From Verrucomicrobia bacterium UBA1200 (lineage in GTDB: Bacteria > Verrucomicrobiota > Kiritimatiellia > RFP12 > UBA1067), in the NCBI GenBank assembly GCA_002309765.1, contig DBXY01000055.1:68429-94525 (forward strand): DNA of 26,097 nucleotides, written 5' to 3'. The first letter of the stretch is position 1. Each line of letters starts with the position of its first letter. The translations under genes and the position numbers were made by a program. This document shows positions 1 through 6,927 of the stretch, piece by piece. The notes under the pieces are model-generated. The model was given only the letters and a program-made list of their open reading frames with translations. It was not told where the DNA came from and made no database searches.

Positions 1-279
1 GCCTTCATGGCGGCCCGCGACGAGCTTAAGGTCCGCGGCTTCTCTCTGGACCTGATGAACAAGCTCAAGGCAGACGTCGTGGCGCGAATCTCGCCCTGGA
101 ACAAGCAGCACCATGTCGATTACATAAAATACTTCATCTACCAGTATTACCTTTCGTGCAGCGAGCTTCACATCGAAACCCTGCCCGCATCCCAGCGGGA
201 ACTGGCACGACAAGGCTGGGCGAAGAAACTGCGCCCCTTCAAGTGCCGCGAACCGTGGCTTAGCCCGTTGCCAAGCTAG
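1..279 (+). CDS. 3' end of an unrecognised protein (truncated by window edge)
   Basis: The frame is open from the first base of the window to a TAG at 277-279, so this is the C-terminal 92 residues of a longer protein. An ATG at 7 is in frame but has nothing like a ribosome binding site ahead of it in the visible bases. The fragment is soluble-looking and rich in Lys, Arg, Tyr and Trp, with an aromatic stretch (YIKYFIYQYYL, about residues 42-52) and a basic tail ending in PLPS. I do not recognise the family. The next gene, a RhuM relic, starts 14 nt downstream with its own AAGGAG site, so the two were probably co-transcribed. RhuM genes are often found near type I restriction genes, but nothing in these residues shows that this is one. 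Confidence 0.5.
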   Translation, partial: AFMAARDELKVRGFSLDLMNKLKADVVARISPWNKQHHVDYIKYFIYQYYLSCSELHIETLPASQRELARQGWAKKLRPFKCREPWLSPLPS

Positions 280-293
280 ACAAGGAGTTTGAC

Positions 294-596
294 ATGAACA
301 CTGAACATCCAGAAATGCCGGAAGAGGAAAGCAAAATCATCCTCTACACGACCGACGACGGCAAGGCACAGGTATCCCTGATGTCACGGGATGGGCGTGT
401 CTGGCTCAACCAAAAGCAGATGGCGGAGCTGTTTGCGGTGACGAAGATGAGTATAAGTTTGCAAACATTTTGAAAGAAAAAGAACTTGACCGATTCAGTT
501 GTAAAGTCTTTCTTTACAACTGTTGAAGAATTGTAGTGTTATGAATGGCCGTCCTTTCTTGAATCGATTGAAGGGATAAGAGCCGGCGAAGGATTT
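294..596 (+). pseudogene. Decayed RhuM-family gene
   Basis: An ATG at 294 lies 7 nt after an AAGGAG ribosome binding site (281-286). It opens a 59-codon frame ending in TGA at 471-473. The product contains IILYTTDDGKAQVSL and VWLNQKQMAELF, which match the N-terminal pattern of the virulence RhuM family as I remember it. Homology continues past the stop in other frames: NILKEKELD at 464-490 in a second frame, then DSVVKSFFTT at 492-521 back in the first, up to a TAG at 534-536. After that stop the same frame gives LESIEGIRAGEGF (558-596), similar to a mid-protein RhuM segment, which would mean an internal deletion. Two frameshifts, a stop and the short length make this a relic. RhuM proteins run to roughly 300 residues and have no settled molecular function. 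The N-terminal assignment is good; the last segment is tentative. Confidence 0.7.
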
Positions 597-722
597 AGTT
601 CACAAGACGGTCGCGCTGATATGCATGAACGGCAGACTGGCACCGAAAAAGAATCTTCTAGTAAAAATCTGGATCGGGCTGTGTCCGCCGAAAATCCCCT
701 TGCTACGCCATAACGCGGTGAA

Positions 723-1997
723 TTAGATTTTGGACAGAACGTTGGCTAGGCGCTCCGCGAAACCCTCTACCTGTTCCGCGGTGTGGGCGGCGGAGACGAA
801 ACCTACCTCAAACTGGGACGGGGGCAGATAGTAGCCGGCGTCCAGCATGGCATGGAAAATCTTGGCGTACAGCGCGGTGTCGCACCGACGGGCATCTGCC
901 AAATTGCATACCGGTTCCGAGCTGGCAAACAGCGTGAAGATGCCCCGGTAGTTCGCGCAACGTAACGGTACCCCATACTGCCGTGCGGCGCTGTTTATTC
1001 GGTCGGCCATTTTTCCGCAGAGTTCGGCCATTCTGGAGTAGGGATCGTCGCGTTGCAGAATTTCCAAAGTTTTCAGCCCAGCCGCCACCGCTAACGGATT
1101 ACCCGACAAAGTGCCGGCTTGATAAACTTTTCCACACGGCGAAAGCTGATCCATAAACACCGCCTGTCCGCCCACCGCGGCCAGCGGTAACCCGCCGCCG
1201 ATTACCTTGCCCATCGTAATGAGATCGGGTTTAATTCCGGCCAATTGGGAATAGGAGGCGAGATGAAAACGGAAACCGTTGATTACCTCGTCCATAATCA
1301 ACAACGCGCCGCATTGGTCAGCCAAGCTGCGCAACCGCTGAAGAAAATCGGGTTTGGGCGTTACCAACCCCATGTTGCCCGCCACCGGCTCGACGATAAT
1401 GGCCGCGATCTCACGCCCTTTTTCAGAGACAATACTTTCCACCGCATCGGCGTCATTGTACGGGGCGACAAAAGTGTCCTTGGCAATATCCGCCGGAACG
1501 CCTAACGAACTGAGCGTGCCGCCGGTAAGCAGACCGCTTCCGGCGGAGACCAGCATACTGTCCGAATGGCCGTGGTAGCAACCGTCGAACTTGATAATGC
1601 CGCGCCGCCCGGTAACCCCGCGGGCCAACCGCAGCGCGGTCATCACTGCCTCGGTTCCGGAATTGACCAAACGCACACGCTCGCAATGTTTCACCAGCGA
1701 ACAAATCCGTTCGGCCAAATCAACCTCGCCGGGCGTGTTGATCCCGAAAGTGGTGCCTTTACCCGCCTGAACGTTGATGGCGGCAACCACCTCCGGATGG
1801 GCATGACCAAGAATCATGGCTCCCCACGAACAGCAGAAATCCAGCAACGTCCTGCCGTCGGCGGTGCGAATATGCGGTCCCAACCCGGACTCAACGTAAA
1901 CCGGAACCCCTCCCACACCGTTAAAAGCGCGGACCGGGCTGTTCACTCCGCCCGGAATCACCGCGCAAGCCCGTTTGAACAACTCGCCATGATTCAT
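723..1997 (-). CDS. hemL: Glutamate-1-semialdehyde 2,1-aminomutase
   Basis: This cytoplasmic PLP enzyme converts glutamate-1-semialdehyde to 5-aminolevulinate, the last step of the C5 route to tetrapyrroles. The 424-residue product has the family's usual length and hallmarks: IPGGVNSPVRAF near the N-terminus, VNSGTEAVMTALRLAR (111-126), the FDGCYHGHSD phosphate and cofactor region (137-146), DEVINGFRF (236-244) and MGKVIGGGLP, in which Lys264 should form the Schiff base. I chose the ATG at 1995-1997 because AGGGG sits about 6 nt upstream. An in-frame start seven codons earlier lacks such a site. The cyclophilin gene ends 23 nt upstream on the same strand, so the two probably share the promoter at 2671-2699. 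No other heme genes are visible here. No strong hairpin follows the stop codon. Confidence 0.96.
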   Translation of the reverse strand: MNHGELFKRACAVIPGGVNSPVRAFNGVGGVPVYVESGLGPHIRTADGRTLLDFCCSWGAMILGHAHPEVVAAINVQAGKGTTFGINTPGEVDLAERICSLVKHCERVRLVNSGTEAVMTALRLARGVTGRRGIIKFDGCYHGHSDSMLVSAGSGLLTGGTLSSLGVPADIAKDTFVAPYNDADAVESIVSEKGREIAAIIVEPVAGNMGLVTPKPDFLQRLRSLADQCGALLIMDEVINGFRFHLASYSQLAGIKPDLITMGKVIGGGLPLAAVGGQAVFMDQLSPCGKVYQAGTLSGNPLAVAAGLKTLEILQRDDPYSRMAELCGKMADRINSAARQYGVPLRCANYRGIFTLFASSEPVCNLADARRCDTALYAKIFHAMLDAGYYLPPSQFEVGFVSAAHTAEQVEGFAERLANVLSKI

Positions 1998-2020
1998 CGG
2001 CCACCCCTTTCGCCACACCG

Positions 2021-2629
2021 CTACTCGGCGCGGCGGATACTCTTTATCACCACCGGCTCGGTGGGAACGTTCTGATGCGGACCGTGATTGCCGGTGCTTA
2101 CCTTGGCGATGGCGTCAATCACATCAAAACCCTCTTTAACCTCGCCAAAAACGCAGTAACCGAAACCCTGCGGATTCGGGGCGCGGAAATCCAGAAAAGC
2201 GTTATCCACCAGATTGATGAAGAATTGGCAGGTGGCGCTGTCAACCACCATCGTGCGGGCCATCGCAAGCGTACCGCGCTTGTTCTTCAACCCGTTCTGA
2301 GCCTCGTTCTTAATCTGCTCATGAGTCTTCTTCTGAACCATGTCGGAGGTGAAACCGCCGCCCTGAATCATGAAGTTCGGAATCACGCGGTGGAAGATGG
2401 TATTGTCGTAAAACTTTTCGTCAACGTAGGTCAGGAAATTCTTCACCGTAATCGGCGCTTTGTCCTCAAACAGCTCCGCCTTAATCGTGCCCTTACTGGT
2501 CTCGATAACCACCATGACTTTTTTCTCCTCCTTCTTTTCCGGTTTAACCTCATCCTTCTTGGCGGGTTCGTCGGCACAACCCGACAACATGCACGCCAAC
2601 AGGCAAAACGACAACAGCATTCCTTTCAT
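2021..2629 (-). CDS. Cyclophilin-type peptidyl-prolyl isomerase, lipoprotein
   Basis: This enzyme catalyses cis-trans isomerisation of prolyl peptide bonds and probably acts at the periplasmic face of a membrane. The 202-residue product starts with a type II signal peptide and lipobox (LSGC, Cys18), followed by a Lys/Glu-rich linker (about 24-37) and one complete cyclophilin domain (about 38-200). Active-site motifs are present: FHRVIPNFMIQGGG and the core around CQFFINL. The usual Trp near the C-terminal part of the pocket is Phe (QGFGYCVFG), as in periplasmic PpiA-type enzymes. AGGAGG lies about 6 nt before the ATG, and a near-consensus promoter lies further upstream. It is the first gene of a probable two-gene unit with hemL, with which it has no obvious biochemical link. 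Confidence 0.93.
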   Translation of the reverse strand: MKGMLLSFCLLACMLSGCADEPAKKDEVKPEKKEEKKVMVVIETSKGTIKAELFEDKAPITVKNFLTYVDEKFYDNTIFHRVIPNFMIQGGGFTSDMVQKKTHEQIKNEAQNGLKNKRGTLAMARTMVVDSATCQFFINLVDNAFLDFRAPNPQGFGYCVFGEVKEGFDVIDAIAKVSTGNHGPHQNVPTEPVVIKSIRRAE

Positions 2630-2670
2630 CGATACCTCCTAAAAACAATGTCACGTAAAAACAGTGATAG

Positions 2671-2699
2671 ATTATATCCGCTCCATAGGCAGAAATCAA
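2671..2699 (-). promoter_or_regulatory. Sigma-70-type promoter of the cyclophilin-hemL unit
   Basis: On the minus strand there is a TTGATT -35 (2699-2694), a 17-nt spacer and a perfect TATAAT -10 (2676-2671). The predicted start of transcription is about 35 nt upstream of the cyclophilin start codon. It lies in the gap after the rhamnosidase-like gene (stop at 2736), so the leftward units here are separated by this promoter. No clear intrinsic terminator precedes it. Confidence 0.75.
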
Positions 2700-2735
2700 A
2701 CATAAAGACCGGCTGCCTATTTTCGCGGATGCCGA

Positions 2736-4352
2736 CTAACGTGCCGGTGCCGCCCAACGGCGCAGGAAATAGCACGGGGCACAACTCCAGGCGTGGCAGT
2801 AGCTGTTGATCAAATGGTTGCCGTAAGGAGAGAAGAAATCGTCTTCGGGCACAAAGCCTTCCCAGAAAGTGTCGGCACCGCGTTTTGCCATGCCGCCCCA
2901 ATATTCCAGCAGTTCCTTGCGGGCCGTATCGCGCAGTCCGGCCACGTCCAACGCCTCGATCCAGTAATTACGCAGGTACGGGGTGAAGGGCTTGCGAACA
3001 TCGGGAACCTTAGCCGCGTTTAGCAGGCAATCTTTGGCGTCCTGCCCGGTAACCGCGCCAGAGAGTACCATCCAAATCTGCGAAGCCATAGAAACCTGCC
3101 GGTCCGGTCCGCTTACGAATAATTTGCGTTCAGCGTCCCAAAGTGATTCGCGGGCGGCAGTCACCATCTTCTGCACCAGCGGCTCAACCGCCGCAACCTG
3201 ATCCCGTCGCCCCAATTTGTCGGCCAGCTCGATGGTGCGTTTCAAACCGTAAAGCAGCACCCCCTGCTCTGGAGCCTGACGATCCAACTTACTGTCCCAA
3301 TCAATGAAACACCACATCGGGGATTTTTTGAACAATCCGTTTTCGTCCACATCGCGCAGGGTAATTTGCAGTTGCTTCAGCGCAATCGGCCATAAGTCTT
3401 CGGCCGTGGCGCGGTCGCCGCTCGCCTCCAGATATTCCAACAGGGTGGAGGCATAAAGTGCCGTGTAGTCCAGAATCGCGCAATCGCCCCGATGCGGCGA
3501 AGGCTGGTCGTAACAGTCGGTCCGCACCATGTTATCCTGATCGGACAAACCGGCCAACAGATAAAGACAACGCTTCACCAGATTGAAGTTGCGGTAGGTC
3601 TCGTAATTGGCGAGCGCCTGAAGCCGCAAATCACCCAGCCACAACCGGCGGTCGCGTTTGGGACCGTCCTCGAACATCGTCTGCATGCAGTCCCGCAACG
3701 TGTTCAGCGCGATGGTGTCCAGCCGCCGCTCTTCCTCGTTGCCGAACCTGCCCTCCGCCAAATTGATGGGGTTGGCGCTGGTTACCGCCTCGGCGGAAAA
3801 ACCGTCGAACGAGAATTTCTGCTTGGCGCGATTGAATTCCGGCACCACGCAACGCACGTAACGAAAAGCGTAGCGACGCGGCAACGCCACTTCGCCGGGG
3901 ATAAAATCAATGTTCACCACCTCGTCCTGAAACCAAGCGCGGGAGAGTCCGGTGGGTTTTTCGTCCGGATTGCCGACCACCTCCGCCAACGTCTCGCCGA
4001 ACACAAAGCGCAGCCTTAGCGGAAAATCCAGCGGATTAGATCCGGCTTTAAGCTTAAACCGAAAATAGCCGGTCAGATGTCGGCCGAAATCCAAAATGAA
4101 ATCCGCCGTTGCAGTGTCATTGCCGGTCTCGCCGATTTTTAGGCGCTGGAAACTCTGCGCGTCTTCCACAACCTTGACCGTGCCAACCGGTTTCAACGTC
4201 TCGCGGTACAGCGTCGGCCGCAAAGCTTCCGCCTTGGAGAGCCAACCGGGCTTACGCTCGTTAATTTGGCGATCTACGCCGTCAAAACTCAACTCGACAC
4301 CAAAACCGGCAACCGCCAGCCCGGCCGACAATGCAAACAACCACCATTTCAT
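2736..4352 (-). CDS. Secreted GH78-like alpha-L-rhamnosidase
   Basis: The product is a probable exported glycoside hydrolase of the alpha-L-rhamnosidase (GH78, six-hairpin) type. It has 538 residues from the ATG at 4350-4352, which has GGAGG 6 nt upstream; a TTG just before it is unlikely to be used. A short signal peptide (about 1-19) is followed by a beta-sandwich region (about 40-195) and an (alpha/alpha)6 catalytic region (about 205-530). In the catalytic region EDGPKRDRRLWLGDL (228-242) corresponds to the family's Asp-containing DxPxRDER motif, and DTFWEGF carries a Glu (about 498) at the usual catalytic position. A His-containing HAWSCAP motif follows near the C-terminus. It is shorter than many GH78 enzymes and the substrate is unproven. 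It is the last gene of the leftward glycan unit, 36 nt after a strong hairpin. Confidence 0.8.
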   Translation of the reverse strand: MKWWLFALSAGLAVAGFGVELSFDGVDRQINERKPGWLSKAEALRPTLYRETLKPVGTVKVVEDAQSFQRLKIGETGNDTATADFILDFGRHLTGYFRFKLKAGSNPLDFPLRLRFVFGETLAEVVGNPDEKPTGLSRAWFQDEVVNIDFIPGEVALPRRYAFRYVRCVVPEFNRAKQKFSFDGFSAEAVTSANPINLAEGRFGNEEERRLDTIALNTLRDCMQTMFEDGPKRDRRLWLGDLRLQALANYETYRNFNLVKRCLYLLAGLSDQDNMVRTDCYDQPSPHRGDCAILDYTALYASTLLEYLEASGDRATAEDLWPIALKQLQITLRDVDENGLFKKSPMWCFIDWDSKLDRQAPEQGVLLYGLKRTIELADKLGRRDQVAAVEPLVQKMVTAARESLWDAERKLFVSGPDRQVSMASQIWMVLSGAVTGQDAKDCLLNAAKVPDVRKPFTPYLRNYWIEALDVAGLRDTARKELLEYWGGMAKRGADTFWEGFVPEDDFFSPYGNHLINSYCHAWSCAPCYFLRRWAAPAR

Positions 4353-4387
4353 CAATAACCTCCCGACACGCTTGGGATATCCGAAAA

Positions 4388-4419
4388 CGGCCGGTGCGCT
4401 GATTTTCGCGCACCGGCCG
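4388..4419 (-). terminator. Strong hairpin between the dehydrogenase and rhamnosidase-like genes
   Basis: A perfect 12-bp inverted repeat (arms 4388-4399 and 4408-4419, mostly G and C) encloses an 8-nt loop. Reading leftward, it begins 8 nt after the dehydrogenase stop and is followed by a short T-rich stretch (CCGTTTTC). It could terminate transcription. However, only 36 nt separate it from the next start codon and no promoter is visible there, so partial termination or mRNA processing is also plausible. Confidence 0.7.
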
Positions 4420-4427
4420 GCATAAAA

Positions 4428-5477
4428 CTAACTCAACATCACCTGGCCGCCGGTGACCGGGATCGCCTGCCCAGTTTCATAGACCTGCTCCACCAGATAG
4501 TAGATGGCCTTCATAACATCGGGAGTGGTGCAGCCGCGATGCATCGGAACTTTGGACTCGTAGAATTTCTTCACGTCCTCGAACGTCTTCGCGCCAGGCA
4601 CTTTGCCGCTCTCCAGATACTGGCGGAACAAACCTTTGACCGGATCCGACCACAACGGGCCATCGTAGAAATTACCGGGGCAAATCGAATTGACCTTGAT
4701 TCCGTCGGCAACCAGTTCCAACGCGAAACTCTGGGTCAAGCCGATGCCGCCGAATTTGGAACCGGCGTACGCTCCATTGCGGTTGGAGCCGACCAAACCG
4801 GACTTGCTGTTGATCTGGATAATGTCAAACCAACGGTCCGGACAAGCCGAATGCTGCATCGCCAAGATTGGAGCAGCGGCCTGCACCACAAGGAAATACC
4901 CCTTGTAATTCACATTGGTCACAAAATCAAGATCCTTCACCGACAGAGTCTTCACGCTTCCGGAGCGAACCACGCCGGCATTGGAAACAAAGATGTCGAT
5001 ACCGCCGAACTCCGCCACCACAGCCTTAACCGCGGCTTGAACCGAATCAGCGTCGGCAACGTTAACCGCCACGCCGAAAGCCGTACCGGGGCCGAATTCT
5101 TGATTCAACGTGGCGGCAGCCGCCTCCACGCCGGCGACGTTGATGTCTGCCAATGCCACCCACGCCCCTTGGCGAGCCAAGTCGGTGGCGATCTGCAAAC
5201 CGAATCCCTGCGCCGCGCCGGTGACCACCGCCACCTTGCCGGAGACCCGCCCGGATCCGTCCGCATAAACCGCCTGATAGCACCCTACCCCGGCGATGTC
5301 AAACCGTTGCGCTCCTTCCGGGAGTTGACGCCGCAACTCAGCTGGAATGTCGCCGCAATCATCTGGAACCGCGATTTTGACGGCATCCGCCGTAGCAGTT
5401 TCCATCTTCACCAAACGCGGCAACCCGTCATCGGTTGCCAAAATTCCCCGCAACGCGGGGAGAATTTTCGTGAGCAT
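4428..5477 (-). CDS. Short-chain dehydrogenase, SrlD-like, with N-terminal extension
   Basis: This NAD(P)-dependent oxidoreductase has 349 residues. Residues 79-349 are a complete classical SDR: TGAAQGFG nucleotide loop (86-93), NAG (166-168), Ser224 in INSKSG, and Tyr237 and Lys241 in YAGSK. The segments INSKSGLVGS, SKFGGIGLTQS, KVPMHRGC and the C-terminal VTGGQVM resemble sorbitol-6-phosphate 2-dehydrogenase (SrlD) as I recall it, which suggests a sugar or polyol substrate, perhaps phosphorylated. About 78 residues before the Rossmann fold are not part of that family and I do not recognise them. The start ATG (5475-5477) follows a GGAGAAGGA stretch. The secreted Leu-rich-repeat gene ends 21 nt upstream and a hairpin lies 8 nt downstream. 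A role in oxidising sugar released by the neighbouring hydrolases is inference. Confidence 0.85.
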   Translation of the reverse strand: MLTKILPALRGILATDDGLPRLVKMETATADAVKIAVPDDCGDIPAELRRQLPEGAQRFDIAGVGCYQAVYADGSGRVSGKVAVVTGAAQGFGLQIATDLARQGAWVALADINVAGVEAAAATLNQEFGPGTAFGVAVNVADADSVQAAVKAVVAEFGGIDIFVSNAGVVRSGSVKTLSVKDLDFVTNVNYKGYFLVVQAAAPILAMQHSACPDRWFDIIQINSKSGLVGSNRNGAYAGSKFGGIGLTQSFALELVADGIKVNSICPGNFYDGPLWSDPVKGLFRQYLESGKVPGAKTFEDVKKFYESKVPMHRGCTTPDVMKAIYYLVEQVYETGQAIPVTGGQVMLS

Positions 5478-5498
5478 TTTCCTTCTCCTTTTGTTTAA

Positions 5499-6866
5499 TC
5501 AATCTCCGTAAACCGTAAGCTTGCGGTCCTTCAACGCCTCTTCGCACTCCTGTTTCCGAGCCTTGGGTACGGTCAGCGAACGCAACTCCGGCAAGTTTTT
5601 CACCGCCTCAAAATCAAAACCCTTTTGGCACGACGCGTCCAGACTGGTCAGCTTAACGCACTTGCCGACCGCCGCAAAGTTTTCCGCCAGAATCTTGCCG
5701 AGCCGCAATTCGGTTAACGACGGTGCCAAAGCCTCCAGAAACGCCAAATCCACCGACCGTTCCGTTTTTTTGTTTTTGGCGTTGACCGAACCCAGATTGA
5801 GCTTTTTCAATCCGCAACCGGAAAGCGCCGCCAGTTTGTTTTCGTTCTTGACGTAGCTGTCGGCAAAGGAAAGCTGGCGTATCGCCCCGTTGGCGGCCAT
5901 ATCTTCGGCGAACTGCGCAATATCCACATCGTTGCGCATATTCCAGAAGGTCAGGCTGGACAATTTCTTGCACTTGCCGAGCGGTGCGTAGCTGTTGTAA
6001 TTCTCGGCGAACAGCGACAAGGTCTTCAGATTCGGAAGTTTCGGTGCCCAGGACAAATCGTGCATCTCGGAAAGACCGGCATCAACGGTTTCCAATGACG
6101 TAATTCCCGCCAACGCCCCGTAATCAAGAATCAGCTTCGTGGCGTAAATCTGAATCCGTTTCAGCCTTTTGCAACCGGACAATTGCGCAAGGTCCAGATT
6201 GCGGGAACCGTAAAGGCTGAGGTCTTCAAGCATCTCCATCCCGCACAACGGCGACAAATCGATTCCGTCAACGTAACGCAGTGAAAGCCGCCGCATATCT
6301 TTGAAACTGGACAACGCTGACAGATCGACCGGTCCGCGCACATTGCTTAACTCAAAATTTTTCAGTGTCGTGAGTTTTTCCAATCCGGCCAGCGACTTGA
6401 AGGTGGAAGGAGGGCCACTGAGGCTAAAAGAAGCAACTGCGGGACATCCCGAACAGAAAGACAGATCGGCATGGGCGAAACCGACTTGAGACAATTTAAG
6501 CGAAGTCAGCGCGGAGCAACCCGACAGCGGCGTGACGTCTGCCACCTTCGGCATGTCTTTCAGTTCAATACTGGTAAATTTGGATGCCTTGAGCGGCGCG
6601 ATAGAGGTAAGCTCCGGACTTTTGGTCACGTACAACTTCCCAAATGCCGCGAATTTCCGTATCGCCTCCGCCAACCCCTCGTCAGTGCAATTCGACAGAT
6701 TCAGGGTCGCCCGCGAAGCGTCGCCGTTGAACTGCGCCAACGCGCCGTCCGCCAATTCGGCGGTAACCGGCTCGTCAAAAGTCACGCTGTACTTGGAGAC
6801 CGAAACCTTGGCGTACACCGTACCGGCAACCGCCAACGCCAATACAAAACCAATTCCGTTTTTCAC
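5499..6866 (-). CDS. Secreted leucine-rich-repeat protein
   Basis: The 455-residue product has an N-terminal signal peptide (cleavage likely after VYA, about residue 19) and then a nearly continuous array of Leu-rich repeats. These alternate a Cys-bearing turn with a beta strand, for example LSGCSALTSLKLS, LSGCKRLKRIQIYA, LGKCKKLSSLTFWN and VGKCVKLTSLDAS. No catalytic domain, membrane anchor or sorting signal is visible, so it should be an exported binding or scaffold protein, loosely like BspA or internalin-type repeats. The start is GTG (6864-6866) with AAAGGA upstream. It lies 61 nt after the GHL10-like gene and 21 nt before the dehydrogenase gene in one leftward unit. Its ligand is unknown. 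Confidence 0.8.
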   Translation of the reverse strand: MKNGIGFVLALAVAGTVYAKVSVSKYSVTFDEPVTAELADGALAQFNGDASRATLNLSNCTDEGLAEAIRKFAAFGKLYVTKSPELTSIAPLKASKFTSIELKDMPKVADVTPLSGCSALTSLKLSQVGFAHADLSFCSGCPAVASFSLSGPPSTFKSLAGLEKLTTLKNFELSNVRGPVDLSALSSFKDMRRLSLRYVDGIDLSPLCGMEMLEDLSLYGSRNLDLAQLSGCKRLKRIQIYATKLILDYGALAGITSLETVDAGLSEMHDLSWAPKLPNLKTLSLFAENYNSYAPLGKCKKLSSLTFWNMRNDVDIAQFAEDMAANGAIRQLSFADSYVKNENKLAALSGCGLKKLNLGSVNAKNKKTERSVDLAFLEALAPSLTELRLGKILAENFAAVGKCVKLTSLDASCQKGFDFEAVKNLPELRSLTVPKARKQECEEALKDRKLTVYGD

Positions 6867-6927
6867 AAATCGTTTCCTTTCCTGCCGAGTCCGCGCAGAC
6901 GCGCGTCATCAAACGCCGATGAAACTG

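Noticed and set aside
1..722. A toxin-antitoxin or restriction system at the left edge
   Set aside because: Only a RhuM relic and an unrecognised C-terminal fragment are present; no methylase, nuclease or toxin motif is visible.
4539..5498. A 319-codon plus-strand open frame opposite the dehydrogenase
   Set aside because: The minus-strand SDR has all catalytic motifs and a ribosome binding site; the opposite frame has neither.
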